The notes under the pieces are model-generated. The model saw only the letters and a program-made list of their open reading frames with translations. It was not told the origin of the DNA and searched no databases. The position numbers were made by a program, and so were the translations under genes. Shown one piece after another: positions 34,181-42,386 of a DNA stretch of 64,000 nucleotides. Source of the DNA: Pedobacter arcticus A12 (GTDB lineage Bacteria; Bacteroidota; Bacteroidia; Sphingobacteriales; Sphingobacteriaceae); contig NZ_JH947128.1 in NCBI RefSeq assembly GCF_000302595.1, forward strand, positions 576,543-640,542, given 5' to 3'. How positions within the stretch are numbered: position 1 is the stretch's first letter; every line of letters starts with the position of its first letter.

Positions 34181-35059
34181 ATGTCGAACAGAAGAGAAGT
34201 TATAAAAAAAATATTGGCAGGTTCTGCTTTATTAAGTTCAGCGCCTTTACTGAGTTCGTTTACTGCAATGGATAAAAAAATTAAACGGTCTACGTTAAAA
34301 GGAAATATCAACCATTCGGTTTGCAGATGGACTTATCCACATTTAAGCGTAGAAGAACTTTGCAAACTTTGTAATGAGATTGGCATAAAGGGGATCGATT
34401 TAGTAGGTCCAAAAGATTGGCCGATGTTGCAGAAATACAATATCCAATCTACCATGTGCAACGGTGCGGAGATTAATTTGGTAGATGGATTTGCAGAACC
34501 AAAATTCCACGAAACGTTAATTAGCAATTACACAAAAATGATTGCTTTGGTAGCAGCAGCCGGCTATAAAAACCTAATCTGCTTTAGCGGAAGTCGCCGA
34601 GGTATGGATGATGAAACCGGTTGGAATAACTGCGTAACCGGTTTGAAAAAACTGATGCCCTTGGCAGAAAAGCATGGCGTAGTGCTTGTAATGGAGCTTT
34701 TGAACAGTAAAGTAAATCATAAAGATTATTTTGCTGATAAAACTGCATGGGGCGTTGAACTATGCAAACGCTTAGGTTCAGAAAACTTTAAATTGCTGTA
34801 CGATATTTACCATATGCAGATTGATGAAGGAGATGTAATTAGAACCATTAATGATTCTTCTGGATACATTGCCCATTACCACACTGCAGGAGTTCCTGGA
34901 AGAAACGAAATTGACGATTCGCAGGAATTATTTTATCCCGCAATTATGAAAGCAATAGTAAAAACTGGCTTTAAAGGATCTGTAGCCCAAGAATTTATTC
35001 CAAAAAACGAAGATAAAATTGCTTCGTTAAAAAATGCAGTACAAATCTGTGACGTTTAA
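34181..35059 (+). CDS. Tat-exported TIM-barrel hydroxypyruvate isomerase-like protein
   Basis: 292 residues from ATG 34181, 4 bp after the transporter stop. An upstream in-frame start at 34106 lies inside the transporter gene and is not credible. The N-terminus SNRREVIKKILAGSALLSSA is a Tat-type signal. The mature part is an AP-endonuclease-2 TIM barrel of the hydroxypyruvate isomerase group: VCRWTYPHLSVEELC, KGIDLVGPKDW, VLVMELLNSKVNHKDYF, LYDIYHMQIDEGDV and IAHYHTAGVPGRNEID. It probably acts on a keto sugar or its cleavage product in the periplasm. Confidence 0.88.
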   Translation: MSNRREVIKKILAGSALLSSAPLLSSFTAMDKKIKRSTLKGNINHSVCRWTYPHLSVEELCKLCNEIGIKGIDLVGPKDWPMLQKYNIQSTMCNGAEINLVDGFAEPKFHETLISNYTKMIALVAAAGYKNLICFSGSRRGMDDETGWNNCVTGLKKLMPLAEKHGVVLVMELLNSKVNHKDYFADKTAWGVELCKRLGSENFKLLYDIYHMQIDEGDVIRTINDSSGYIAHYHTAGVPGRNEIDDSQELFYPAIMKAIVKTGFKGSVAQEFIPKNEDKIASLKNAVQICDV

Positions 35060-35064
35060 TTAAT

Positions 35065-35934
35065 ATGAAAAAAAGAGAATTTTTAACACAAATAGGTATT
35101 TTAACAGCGGGCGCTTTAGTTTTACCCTCTATAAATAGTTTTGCCGGCGAAAAACACATGCCGTTTGGCATCCAGCTATACTCTTTAAGAAACGAACTTC
35201 CAAAAGGCGTAGAAACTGTAATTAGCAAAGTCGCTAAAGCCGGCTACAGCTATGTAGAAGCTTACGGCTATTCTTTTGATAACGGATTTTGGGGCTTAAG
35301 CGCTAAAGAATTTAGAGTACTGCTTGATAAATATCATTTGACTTGCCCTTCCGCTCATTACGATTTTAACGATTATGAGAAATCTGGCGACGTCGAGATT
35401 ATCAAAAAATACATTGCCACGGCAAAAACATTGGGGAGTGATTATATTGTAATCCCACATATCAATCCAAATATCTATAAAGATCTAGCGTTAACAAAAG
35501 CTTGGCTTGCTAAAATAAATATTGCCGCTAAAATGGTTAAAGATGCCGGCTTAAAACTAAGCTACCATAACCACGATTTCGAATTTGTTGATCTGGGAAA
35601 CACAACTGCTTATGAAATGTTGCTGAATGGAACCAATCCAGACCTAGTAGATTTTGAAATGGATATTTATTGGGTAGTAAGAGCCAAGAAAGACCCTTTA
35701 CAATTTTTCAAAGACCACCCCGGAAGGTTTAAACTTTGGCACATTAAAGACATGAAGAAAACCGATAGAACAAAAAACGCAGAGATTGGCGCAGGAACTA
35801 TTGACTATCCAACGATCATTAAAGGAGCTAAAAAAGCTGGACTAAAATATGTATTTATGGAGCAGGAGAACTTTGATATTGATCCTTACATCAGTATCAG
35901 CATAAGTTCAAAATATCTTCAAAAAGTGCTCTAG
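35065..35934 (+). CDS. Exported sugar phosphate isomerase/epimerase family protein
   Basis: 289 residues with a signal-like N-terminus (KKREFLTQIGILTAGALVLP, with a Lys-Arg variant of the twin-arginine). The xylose-isomerase-like TIM barrel has FGIQLYSLRNELP, YSYVEAYGY, KLSYHNHDFEFVD, DFEMDIYWVVRA with FKLWHIKDMKK, and EQENFD at the C-terminus, which supply the usual Glu, His and Asp metal ligands. It is the last gene of the operon, 5 bp after its paralogous neighbour. The two barrels probably handle successive steps of the same keto-sugar route. Confidence 0.88.
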   Translation: MKKREFLTQIGILTAGALVLPSINSFAGEKHMPFGIQLYSLRNELPKGVETVISKVAKAGYSYVEAYGYSFDNGFWGLSAKEFRVLLDKYHLTCPSAHYDFNDYEKSGDVEIIKKYIATAKTLGSDYIVIPHINPNIYKDLALTKAWLAKINIAAKMVKDAGLKLSYHNHDFEFVDLGNTTAYEMLLNGTNPDLVDFEMDIYWVVRAKKDPLQFFKDHPGRFKLWHIKDMKKTDRTKNAEIGAGTIDYPTIIKGAKKAGLKYVFMEQENFDIDPYISISISSKYLQKVL

Positions 35935-36015
35935 TTCCCGAATTAGTGTCGCTTTTATTTTTGGTGAGATATATAACAGCCGAATGGTAAAGACAACCAA
36001 AACACCAGAAAACAA

Positions 36016-36051
36016 AAGAGCCTCAGAATTGATAAAAATTCTGAGGCTCTT
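36016..36051. terminator. Bidirectional terminator between the sugar operon and metK
   Basis: AAGAGCCTCAGAATT at 36016-36030 and AATTCTGAGGCTCTT at 36037-36051 form a perfect 15-bp stem with the loop GATAAA. A/T runs lie on both sides, between two convergent genes. Confidence 0.95.
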
Positions 36052-36070
36052 CTTTAAGAATAATATAAAA

Positions 36071-37324
36071 TTACAGACCGAAAGCAGATTTTACTTTGTC
36101 TACAAAATCTAATTTCTCCCAAGTAAACAATTCAACTTCTACTGTTTTTTCTTCGCCATTAGCACCTAAGAAAGTTTTCTTTACCACTTCATTCTTGCGT
36201 CCCATATGTCCGTAAGCTGCAGTCTCAGAATAAATCGGGTTTCTTAATTTCAGGCGTTGCTCAATAAAGTACGGGCGCATATCAAAAATTTCTTCCACTT
36301 TTTTTGCAATTGCACCATCGTTCAAGTCAACTTTTGCAGTTCCATTGGTATCAATAAAAATACCACAAGGCTCCGCAACACCAATTGCATAGGAAACCTG
36401 CACCAAAACTTCATCCGCAACACCCGCTGCAACCAAGTTTTTAGCAATATGGCGAGTAGCATACGCTGCAGATCTATCCACTTTTGAAGGATCTTTTCCA
36501 GAGAAAGCACCTCCACCATGTGCACCTTTACCACCGTAAGTATCTACTATAATTTTTCTACCGGTTAAACCAGTATCACCATGTGGGCCACCAATCACAA
36601 ACTTTCCTGTGGGGTTAATGTGGTATTTGATCTGCTCGTTAAATAGCTTTTGAAGTTCTGGTTTTAATGTGGCTTTAACACGAGGAATCAGCACAGAAAT
36701 AATATCGCTCTTAATCTTTGCCAACATTTTAGCTTCTTCATCAAAATCATCATGTTGTGTGGAGATTACGATGCTATCAATTCTAATGGGTTGGTGGTTA
36801 TCGTCGTACTCAATCGTAACCTGAGATTTAGCATCTGGTCTTAAGTACTTAATTGCAGCATCTTCTCTTCTAACTGCTGCAAGCTCAATCAATAATTTAT
36901 GCGCTAAATCTAAAGCTAAGGGCATATAATTATCTGTTTCATTTGACGCGTAACCAAACATCATTCCTTGGTCACCGGCACCTTGCTCTTCCGGATTTTT
37001 TTTATCAACACCTTGGTTAATATCCTGAGACTGCTCATGAATTGCAGATAAAATACCACAAGAATTAGCTTCAAACATGTATTCAGATTTGGTATAACCA
37101 ATTTTCCTGATCACATCTCTCGCTATACGCTGAACGTCTAAGTAACTTTTTGATTTAACCTCACCCGCCAGTATCACTTGACCCGTAGTTACTAAGGTTT
37201 CGCAAGCCACCTTCGAATCCTTATCAAACGCTAAAAAATTATCAATTAAAGCATCTGAAATTTGGTCAGCAACCTTATCTGGGTGTCCTTCAGAAACCGA
37301 CTCTGACGTAAATAAATAAGACAT
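36071..37324 (-). CDS. metK: S-adenosylmethionine synthetase
   Basis: 417 residues; makes SAM from ATP and methionine in the cytosol. Motifs: [20 protein letters not shown] at the N-terminus, [12 protein letters not shown] (signature 1) near residue 116, [21 protein letters not shown] and [19 protein letters not shown] (signature 2) near 245-290. The C-terminal region carries a small insertion compared with E. coli MetK (384 residues), as is usual for Bacteroidota. A 124-bp leader precedes it with a promoter and a probable SAM-II aptamer, pointing to feedback control by its product. Confidence 0.97.
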   Translation of the reverse strand: MSYLFTSESVSEGHPDKVADQISDALIDNFLAFDKDSKVACETLVTTGQVILAGEVKSKSYLDVQRIARDVIRKIGYTKSEYMFEANSCGILSAIHEQSQDINQGVDKKNPEEQGAGDQGMMFGYASNETDNYMPLALDLAHKLLIELAAVRREDAAIKYLRPDAKSQVTIEYDDNHQPIRIDSIVISTQHDDFDEEAKMLAKIKSDIISVLIPRVKATLKPELQKLFNEQIKYHINPTGKFVIGGPHGDTGLTGRKIIVDTYGGKGAHGGGAFSGKDPSKVDRSAAYATRHIAKNLVAAGVADEVLVQVSYAIGVAEPCGIFIDTNGTAKVDLNDGAIAKKVEEIFDMRPYFIEQRLKLRNPIYSETAAYGHMGRKNEVVKKTFLGANGEEKTVEVELFTWEKLDFVDKVKSAFGL

Positions 37325-37392
37325 ATTAAAAAAATTTAATGGTTAAATTAAAGGGGAAAGAAAAGAGGGAGATTGCTTTAAACCTAAAAGAT

Positions 37393-37446
37393 AATGTTTT
37401 AGCATTTTTTTTACGTGGTTGCAATCATTTTCAAATCATTCCACTA
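37393..37446 (-). ncRNA. Probable SAM-II riboswitch in the metK leader
   Basis: Read on the minus strand from 37444 downward, the leader goes GTGG, AATGATTTGAAAATGATTGCA, ACCAC, GTAAAAAAAATGCTAAAAC. This follows the SAM-II (metA/SAM-alpha) layout: P1 stem GUGG/CCAC enclosing a loop with the conserved UGAUUU and AUUGCA, then GUAAAA and UGCUAAAA that form the pseudoknot with the loop. It begins within a few bases of the predicted transcription start and lies about 70 bases before metK, whose product makes the ligand. I judge this by eye against the remembered consensus; covariance scoring would settle it. Confidence 0.72.
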
Positions 37447-37454
37447 ATGTGGCA

Positions 37455-37462
37455 CAAAGGTA
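37455..37462 (-). promoter_or_regulatory. -7 element of the metK transcript
   Basis: On the minus strand TACCTTTG is an exact TAnnTTTG match. Transcription would start about 37448, so the SAM-II-like fold starting at 37446-37444 occupies the very 5' end of the message. A clear -33 TTTG is not seen. Confidence 0.6.
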
Positions 37463-37516
37463 TAACATTTTTTATTTTTCAGAAAAATTAGAATTACTTT
37501 GTAGCTTATATTAACA

Positions 37517-38398
37517 ATGGCTTTTTCTAAAAAACGTATACTTTTTATTGTAAACCCAATTTCTGGCGGTTTCAACAAGGTTTTTATCCCAAATCTAATT
37601 GATAAAAATTTGGACCATCAAAAATTTGACGCAAAGATTATATATACTACTCATCAGGCCCATGCAAAAGAATTGGCCCAAGAAGCCGTTACTAGCGACA
37701 TAGAGATTGTGGTTGCGGTAGGCGGAGACGGCACCATCAACGAGGTAGCAGGAGTCCTAGAGTCTTCGAATAAAATCATGGCCATTGTTCCATGTGGCTC
37801 GGGGAACGGTTTAGCAAGAACCCTAGGTATATCGTTAAACAATGCAAAAGCAATCCAAAAAATCAACGACCTAAAAACTACCGCTATTGATGTTGGTCTT
37901 TTAAACAACAAAAAGTTTTTTAATATGGCAGGTATGGGCTTCGATGCTCACATTAGTGCGCATTTTGCAAAAAGTGTTAAACGGGGTCTTTTGGGATACA
38001 TTAAATCAACCTTAAAAGAGATTTCGAATTACAAAGCCCAAACCTACGAAATCATCATCGATGGCAAGTCCATCATAAGGGAAGCCTTTATGTTAAGCTT
38101 GGCAAATTCATCGCAATATGGAAACAATGCCCATATTTCACCTACAGCATCAACGCAAGATGGACTGCTAGATATTTGTATCATCAAGCAGTTCCCTTTA
38201 AGAGTTTTCCCGATTCTGGGCTATCGTATGTTTACAAAAACGGCAAGTCGCTCTAAATATGTAGCTATTATTAAAGCGCAAAATTTTGAAATAATAAGGA
38301 CAGAGGATGGGCCAGTGCATGTAGATGGTGAACCTTTTTCAATGGGTAAAAAGTTAACTGTTGGCATTAAACCACTGGCATTAAAAATTATCGTGTAA
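37517..38398 (+). CDS. Diacylglycerol kinase family lipid kinase (YegS/DagK-like)
   Basis: 293 residues. KRILFIVNPISGGFNKV at the N-terminus and VAVGGDGTINEVAGVL near residue 68 (the nucleotide-binding GGDGT) define the DAGK catalytic domain. IVPCGSGNGLARTLGI, IDVGLLNNKKFFNMAGMGFDA and the C-terminal EDGPVHVDGEPF complete the family pattern. It phosphorylates a diacylglycerol or related lipid at the membrane; the exact lipid is uncertain. It is divergent from metK and is followed after 11 bp by the SUI1 gene. Confidence 0.92.
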   Translation: MAFSKKRILFIVNPISGGFNKVFIPNLIDKNLDHQKFDAKIIYTTHQAHAKELAQEAVTSDIEIVVAVGGDGTINEVAGVLESSNKIMAIVPCGSGNGLARTLGISLNNAKAIQKINDLKTTAIDVGLLNNKKFFNMAGMGFDAHISAHFAKSVKRGLLGYIKSTLKEISNYKAQTYEIIIDGKSIIREAFMLSLANSSQYGNNAHISPTASTQDGLLDICIIKQFPLRVFPILGYRMFTKTASRSKYVAIIKAQNFEIIRTEDGPVHVDGEPFSMGKKLTVGIKPLALKIIV

Positions 38399-38409
38399 AA
38401 GTTATAAAA

Positions 38410-38769
38410 ATGGATAGAGATAAAAAATCAAAGAAATTCACTGGATTTGATGGCTTGGTATTTTCTACCAATCCGGATCAGCAACTCGGTAATATTGACC
38501 ACAGCGATGAAGAAACTTTAAACCCAAATCACCAACAATTACGCGTACAGTTAGATAAAAAACAACGCGGTGGCAAGGCTGTCACGCTAATTACAGGGTT
38601 TATTGGTAAGGATGAAGACTTAAAAGACCTAGGAAAACTCCTGAAATCCAAATGTGGCGTTGGCGGTACGGTAAAAGATAACGAGATTTTAATTCAAGGA
38701 GACTTTAGAGATAAGATTTTAACATTATTGACGTCAAGCGGTTATAAAGCAAAAAGAGTTGGTGGTTAA
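38410..38769 (+). CDS. SUI1/eIF1-like translation factor (YciH family)
   Basis: 119 residues. The C-terminal ~75 residues form the SUI1 fold: QLRVQLDKKQRGGKAVTLITGF, LGKLLKSKCGVGGTVKDNEILIQGDFRDKIL and a final basic SGYKAKRVGG. Family members bind the small ribosomal subunit and can affect start-site fidelity in bacteria. The N-terminal 45 residues are polar and probably unstructured. It is likely co-transcribed with the lipid kinase. Confidence 0.92.
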   Translation: MDRDKKSKKFTGFDGLVFSTNPDQQLGNIDHSDEETLNPNHQQLRVQLDKKQRGGKAVTLITGFIGKDEDLKDLGKLLKSKCGVGGTVKDNEILIQGDFRDKILTLLTSSGYKAKRVGG

Positions 38770-38953
38770 AGCCAGCTAAACACTCCATATCCTTTAAACC
38801 TTTGTGGTCAAATAAAACGCTCAAATATAATTATTTAACACCTAATTAACAACCTGTTAATGTTTGTTTACTAACAAAGAACAACGTTCGCCAAATTACA
38901 AACGGAAGTACTGTAACTTTTTAGTTTTAAATTGCAAAAAATCAAAATAAAGC

Positions 38954-39085
38954 GGTTTTAATTTGGTTTTTAGTAGTAAAATGTTTTTTATTGTAAAAGA
39001 TTGTTCATCACAGAGCAATCTTTTTTAGGTTTTGTTGTTATATAGAGCAGAAGCTGAAAAAACGAGCTTTTAAACCAAATTAACC
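38954..39085 (+). ncRNA. Candidate structured RNA upstream of exbB
   Basis: A long closing helix is formed by AATTTGGTTT (38960-38969) with AAACCAAATT (39072-39081), extended by GGTT (38954-38957) and AACC (39082-39085). Inside is a hairpin AAAAGATTG (38995-39003)/CAATCTTTT (39016-39024) followed by T residues, and a second small one AAGCT/AGCTT at 39051-39068. The whole lies before the exbB promoter, so it is not the exbB leader. It may be an independent small RNA or the terminator of the SUI1 gene. The rest of the 427-bp gap 38770-39196 holds only the promoter described separately and a TTAACA/TGTTAA dyad near 38849-38863. Confidence 0.35.
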
Positions 39086-39099
39086 AATTTTTAAAAAAG

Positions 39100-39129
39100 T
39101 TTGATTTTAAAGGATTAATCATAAATTTG
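39100..39129 (+). promoter_or_regulatory. Promoter of the exbB-tonB operon
   Basis: A -33 TTTG at 39100-39103 and a -7 TAAATTTG at 39122-39129 are separated by 18 bp, the full Bacteroidota primary sigma consensus. Transcription would start near 39136, giving a leader of about 60 bases to ATG 39197. Confidence 0.75.
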
Positions 39130-39196
39130 TTATTCGCATTAAATAAAAAACAATTATAAACACACACATTAAATTCAAAAACTAAAAAATCAAAAA

Positions 39197-40024
39197 ATGG
39201 CAAACGCACCAACACCTACCACAGCTCAAAAAGAGAACTCAAAAGGCTCCGGGATTTTCGCAGGATTAGCAATCGTAATATGTATCGCAATAGGTTGGGC
39301 CCTATTCTTATTTGTGATGGGAGACGGTTCTAACTTTGAAGGCGGAGATAACGCAAACCAACCGATCCCTGGTAATTATTTCGGAATGATTTATAAAGGT
39401 GGATACATTGTACCTTTCTTAATGTCCATGTTTTTAATGGTAATCGTTTTTTCAATCGAACGCTTTTTTGTAATCAGCAAAGCAGCAGGAGTTGGAAATG
39501 TTGATTCTTTCGTTAGAAAAGTACAAAGCTCTTTAGCTTCAAACAATGTTGATGCAGCTATCAGCGAGTGTGACAAGCAAAAAGGTTCTGTTGCAGCGGT
39601 AATCAAATCTGGCTTACAAAAATACAAAGCTGTAGAAATTGACCCATCAATGGATACTGAACAAAAATGTTTAGCAATTCAAAAAGACATCGAAGAAGCA
39701 ACTGCATTGGAGATGCCAATGTTAGAGCAAAACTTAACAATTATTGCAACTTTAGTATCAGTTGGTACGTTAGGTGGTTTATTAGGTACAGTAACAGGTA
39801 TGATCAAGGCTTTCGCCGGATTAGCAACTGCTGGAGCACCAGATCAAGCACAATTAGCAAACGGTATTTCTGAAGCATTAATTAACACGGCTACTGGTAT
39901 CGCAACTTCTTTATTTGCAGTACTTTCTTACAACTTCTTTACTTCTAAAATTGATAGCTTAACCTATTCAATTGACGAGGCTGGTTTCTCAATTGTACAA
40001 ACTTACGCAGCTACTCACAAGTAG
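39197..40024 (+). CDS. exbB: MotA/TolQ/ExbB proton channel family protein
   Basis: 275 residues. There is one N-terminal membrane helix (GIFAGLAIVICIAIGWALFLFV), a second at YIVPFLMSMFLMVIVFSIERF with the conserved basic end, then the paired C-terminal helices NLTIIATLVSVGTLGGLLGTV and GISEALINTATGIATSLFAVL that line the proton path. ExbB forms the pentameric inner-membrane channel that powers TonB-dependent outer-membrane uptake. It is the first gene of the operon behind a consensus promoter; two ExbD genes and tonB follow. Confidence 0.95.
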   Translation: MANAPTPTTAQKENSKGSGIFAGLAIVICIAIGWALFLFVMGDGSNFEGGDNANQPIPGNYFGMIYKGGYIVPFLMSMFLMVIVFSIERFFVISKAAGVGNVDSFVRKVQSSLASNNVDAAISECDKQKGSVAAVIKSGLQKYKAVEIDPSMDTEQKCLAIQKDIEEATALEMPMLEQNLTIIATLVSVGTLGGLLGTVTGMIKAFAGLATAGAPDQAQLANGISEALINTATGIATSLFAVLSYNFFTSKIDSLTYSIDEAGFSIVQTYAATHK

Positions 40025-40088
40025 TCTACAGAAGTTGAGCTTACTTAAAAGCTCTTAATCAATTGATAAACAAATAAAAACTAAGAAG

Positions 40089-40700
40089 ATGCCAAAAGTA
40101 AAAATTAAAAGAAAAAGCACCGTTACGGATATGACCGCGATGTGTGACGTGGCGTTCTTGCTACTAACTTTCTTTATCTTAACGGCAACTGCTCGTCAAC
40201 CAGAAGCATTAGCAGTAGACACACCGTCTTCAACGGTTACGTTTAAACTGCCAGATACTGATATATCTACCCTAACCGTAGGGCAGGGTAAGGTGTTTTT
40301 TGGAGTTGTTGGCCAAGATATTAGAATAAATACTTTAGAGCGCATGGGCGAACAGTACAACCTTACCTTTACAGACGAAGAGAAAAAACGCTTCTCTGTA
40401 ATAGACAATTTTGGGGTACCAATGGCCAGCTTAAAACAATTTATTGCAATGGATAATGCTGATCGAATGAAACTGGTACAGCCAGGGATTCCAGCAGATT
40501 CTGGCGCAAATAACCAGTTAAAGCAATGGATTTTACAATCTAGATATGCCACTAAAGAAATGCACAACGTTGATTTAAGATTCTCAATCAAAGGAGATTC
40601 TAAAGAGGAATATCCAACAATTAGAAGAGTTATCGATGTGCTTCAAGACCAGAAAATTAACAAATTCAGTTTAATCACTTCTTTAGAAGCTGCTGATTAA
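40089..40700 (+). CDS. exbD: ExbD/TolR biopolymer transport protein, first copy
   Basis: 203 residues. The N-terminal cytosolic basic stretch KVKIKRKSTVTDMTAMCDVAFLLLTFFILT contains the single membrane helix with the essential Asp (CDVAFLLL) that couples proton flow. The large periplasmic part is longer than in E. coli ExbD (141 residues), as is usual in Bacteroidota, and includes KQWILQSRY with RFSIKGDSKEEYPTI before the C-terminus. It works with ExbB as motor. A second, different ExbD follows 18 bp later. Confidence 0.93.
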   Translation: MPKVKIKRKSTVTDMTAMCDVAFLLLTFFILTATARQPEALAVDTPSSTVTFKLPDTDISTLTVGQGKVFFGVVGQDIRINTLERMGEQYNLTFTDEEKKRFSVIDNFGVPMASLKQFIAMDNADRMKLVQPGIPADSGANNQLKQWILQSRYATKEMHNVDLRFSIKGDSKEEYPTIRRVIDVLQDQKINKFSLITSLEAAD

Positions 40701-40718
40701 TATTTAAAAATATAAACA

Positions 40719-41270
40719 ATGGCAGAATTAGATACCTCCGGCGGGGGTAATAAAAAAGGCAAGAAAGTAAGAAGTAAAAAGCAATCAACAAGGGTAGATT
40801 TAACTGCCATGGTGGATTTGGCTTTCTTATTGATTACCTTCTTTATGCTAACTACTACCCTAGCCAAACCTCAGGCAATGGACATGTTCATGCCTGATAA
40901 AGATGATAAAAATCCTGATGAGGTTTTAGATGTAAAAGCATCAAGAACGATGACTGTTTTGTTGGGAGAAGACAACAAGATTGTTTGGTACATGGGAGTA
41001 ATAGGGGATAATGCACCCACGGTAGATAATTTTGGAAAAAAAGGAATACGCGAATCACTTGTTCAAAACAACAAAAATGTGGTAGCTACAACTGGAAATC
41101 CAGAAAAAGGACTGATGGTAATTATCAAACCTACGGATCAATCAAATTATAAAAACTTTGTCGACATTCTTGACGAGATTAAAATTGCTGGTGTGCCATC
41201 TTACGGTATCAACAACAAAGTAGAGAATGCTGAGATTGGACTTATGAAAGCTCAAGGAGCATACAAGTAA
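40719..41270 (+). CDS. exbD: ExbD/TolR biopolymer transport protein, second copy
   Basis: 183 residues. The N-terminus is rich in Gly and Lys (GGGNKKGKKVRSKKQSTR), followed by the helix DLTAMVDLAFLLITFFMLTTT with the coupling Asp. The periplasmic domain includes GLMVIIKPTDQSNYKNFVDILDEIKI, matching the TolR/ExbD beta-alpha fold. The two ExbD proteins differ clearly from each other and may form a heterodimer in the motor. It sits between the first exbD and tonB. Confidence 0.93.
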   Translation: MAELDTSGGGNKKGKKVRSKKQSTRVDLTAMVDLAFLLITFFMLTTTLAKPQAMDMFMPDKDDKNPDEVLDVKASRTMTVLLGEDNKIVWYMGVIGDNAPTVDNFGKKGIRESLVQNNKNVVATTGNPEKGLMVIIKPTDQSNYKNFVDILDEIKIAGVPSYGINNKVENAEIGLMKAQGAYK

Positions 41271-41320
41271 AATAATTTGAAAATTAACTCGTTTAATTTT
41301 ATACCTAAAAAATAAAAATT

Positions 41321-42142
41321 ATGTCTAAACTGGACATCCTTAAAAAAGATTGGATTGATATAGTTTTTGCGGGTAGAAACAAAGAATACGGTGCTTACCA
41401 GCTTCGTAAAGAAAATGTTAAACACACCAATAAAGCTATTATCATTGGCGGCTTATTGTTTTCATTAGCAATAGCGTCTCCAATCATCATAAAGTATCTT
41501 CAGGGCTTTGCGCCAGAAGATGCGATTAAAAAAGAAAGATTAACGGAAGTTGTTTTGGCAACGCCTCCTCCTATTGACGAGAAAGCACCACCTCCACCTC
41601 CACCAGTAGAGCCACCTCCACCAAAAGTGGATCAGGTTAGGTTTCCGCCTCCGGTTGTAAAACCAGATGATCAGGTTGTGGAAGAAGAACCACCTACGGT
41701 AAAAGAATTGGAAAAAGCAGACCCAGGTCAGAAAACCATCAAAGGAGATCCAAACGCGGAAATCGTGATCAATACACCCGTAGGTGAAGGTCCGATTAAC
41801 CAAGAGAAAACAGAAGATACGAATCAAATCTTTACTAACGTAGAGGTTTTACCTAGTTTCCCTGGCGGTATCGAACAGTTTGGTAAATTCTTACAGAAGA
41901 ATTTAAGATTCCCACCGGTTGCTCGTGATGCAGGAATTCAAGGTAGAGTATTCTGCCAGTTTGTTGTAGAGAAAGACGGCTCCCTAACAGACATTAAAGT
42001 TGTTAGAGGTATCGGTGGCGGATGTGATGAGGAAGCTGTTAGAGTATTAAAAAATTCACCTAAATGGAATCCCGGTGTTCAAAACGGAAGAAATGTACGT
42101 GTATCTTACACCATTCCAATCTTCTTCCAATTGCAACAATAA
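41321..42142 (+). CDS. tonB: TonB energy transducer
   Basis: 273 residues. The start SKLDILKKDWIDIVFAGRNKEYGAYQLRKE is the common Bacteroidota TonB N-terminus, with one membrane helix at about residues 42-60. A Pro/Glu/Lys-rich spacer (65-115) with PPPPPPVEPPPP crosses the periplasm. The C-terminal TonB domain has FPGGIEQFGKFLQKNLRFPPVARDAGIQGRVFCQFVVEKDGSL and SYTIPIFFQLQ. It passes the ExbBD motor energy to outer-membrane receptors. The following gene begins 7 bp later with a perfect hairpin inside its first codons. Confidence 0.95.
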   Translation: MSKLDILKKDWIDIVFAGRNKEYGAYQLRKENVKHTNKAIIIGGLLFSLAIASPIIIKYLQGFAPEDAIKKERLTEVVLATPPPIDEKAPPPPPPVEPPPPKVDQVRFPPPVVKPDDQVVEEEPPTVKELEKADPGQKTIKGDPNAEIVINTPVGEGPINQEKTEDTNQIFTNVEVLPSFPGGIEQFGKFLQKNLRFPPVARDAGIQGRVFCQFVVEKDGSLTDIKVVRGIGGGCDEEAVRVLKNSPKWNPGVQNGRNVRVSYTIPIFFQLQQ

Positions 42143-42149
42143 TTATTAA

Positions 42150-42386
42150 ATGACTTATCAAAAGTTTTCAGAACGACAGAAATCGCCCACAAGGCGATTT
42201 CTGTCTATTTTAGGCCTAGTGATGTTTGTACTCTATTTCTTTATAGGGGTATCTATCATTTTCTGGGAAGAATTCCCCTTGTTATATGGCGTAGAACGGA
42301 TTTGGAAGGTTGCCTTCGGCGTACTTTTAATTGCATATTCTTTTTTTAGATTTGTGCGACTCATCAACCAACAAAACCATGATTAA
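42150..42386 (+). CDS. Small two-helix membrane protein
   Basis: 78 residues. A basic start (SERQKSPTRRFLSILGLVMFVLYFFIGVSIIF) leads into a first membrane helix, and a second helix spans VAFGVLLIAYSFFRFV. I do not recognise a family. It starts 7 bp after tonB and its stop overlaps the next gene by 8 bp (ATGATTAA). Codons 9-19 form a perfect hairpin followed by T residues, so expression of this and the following genes is probably lower than tonB or regulated by read-through. Confidence 0.7.
   Translation: MTYQKFSERQKSPTRRFLSILGLVMFVLYFFIGVSIIFWEEFPLLYGVERIWKVAFGVLLIAYSFFRFVRLINQQNHD
42175..42205 (+). terminator. Perfect hairpin with U-rich tail inside the 5' coding region
   Basis: GACAGAAATCGCC at 42175-42187 and GGCGATTTCTGTC at 42193-42205 form a perfect 13-bp stem with the loop CACAA. 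The sequence TATTTTAGG follows. It begins 33 bp after the tonB stop, inside the next coding sequence, and looks like an intrinsic terminator or attenuator for the exb-tonB transcript. Confidence 0.75.

Noticed and set aside
42331..42378. N-terminal extension of the PstS-like lipoprotein
   Set aside because: It would place the signal peptide internally and overlaps the preceding gene by 56 bp instead of the natural 8 bp.
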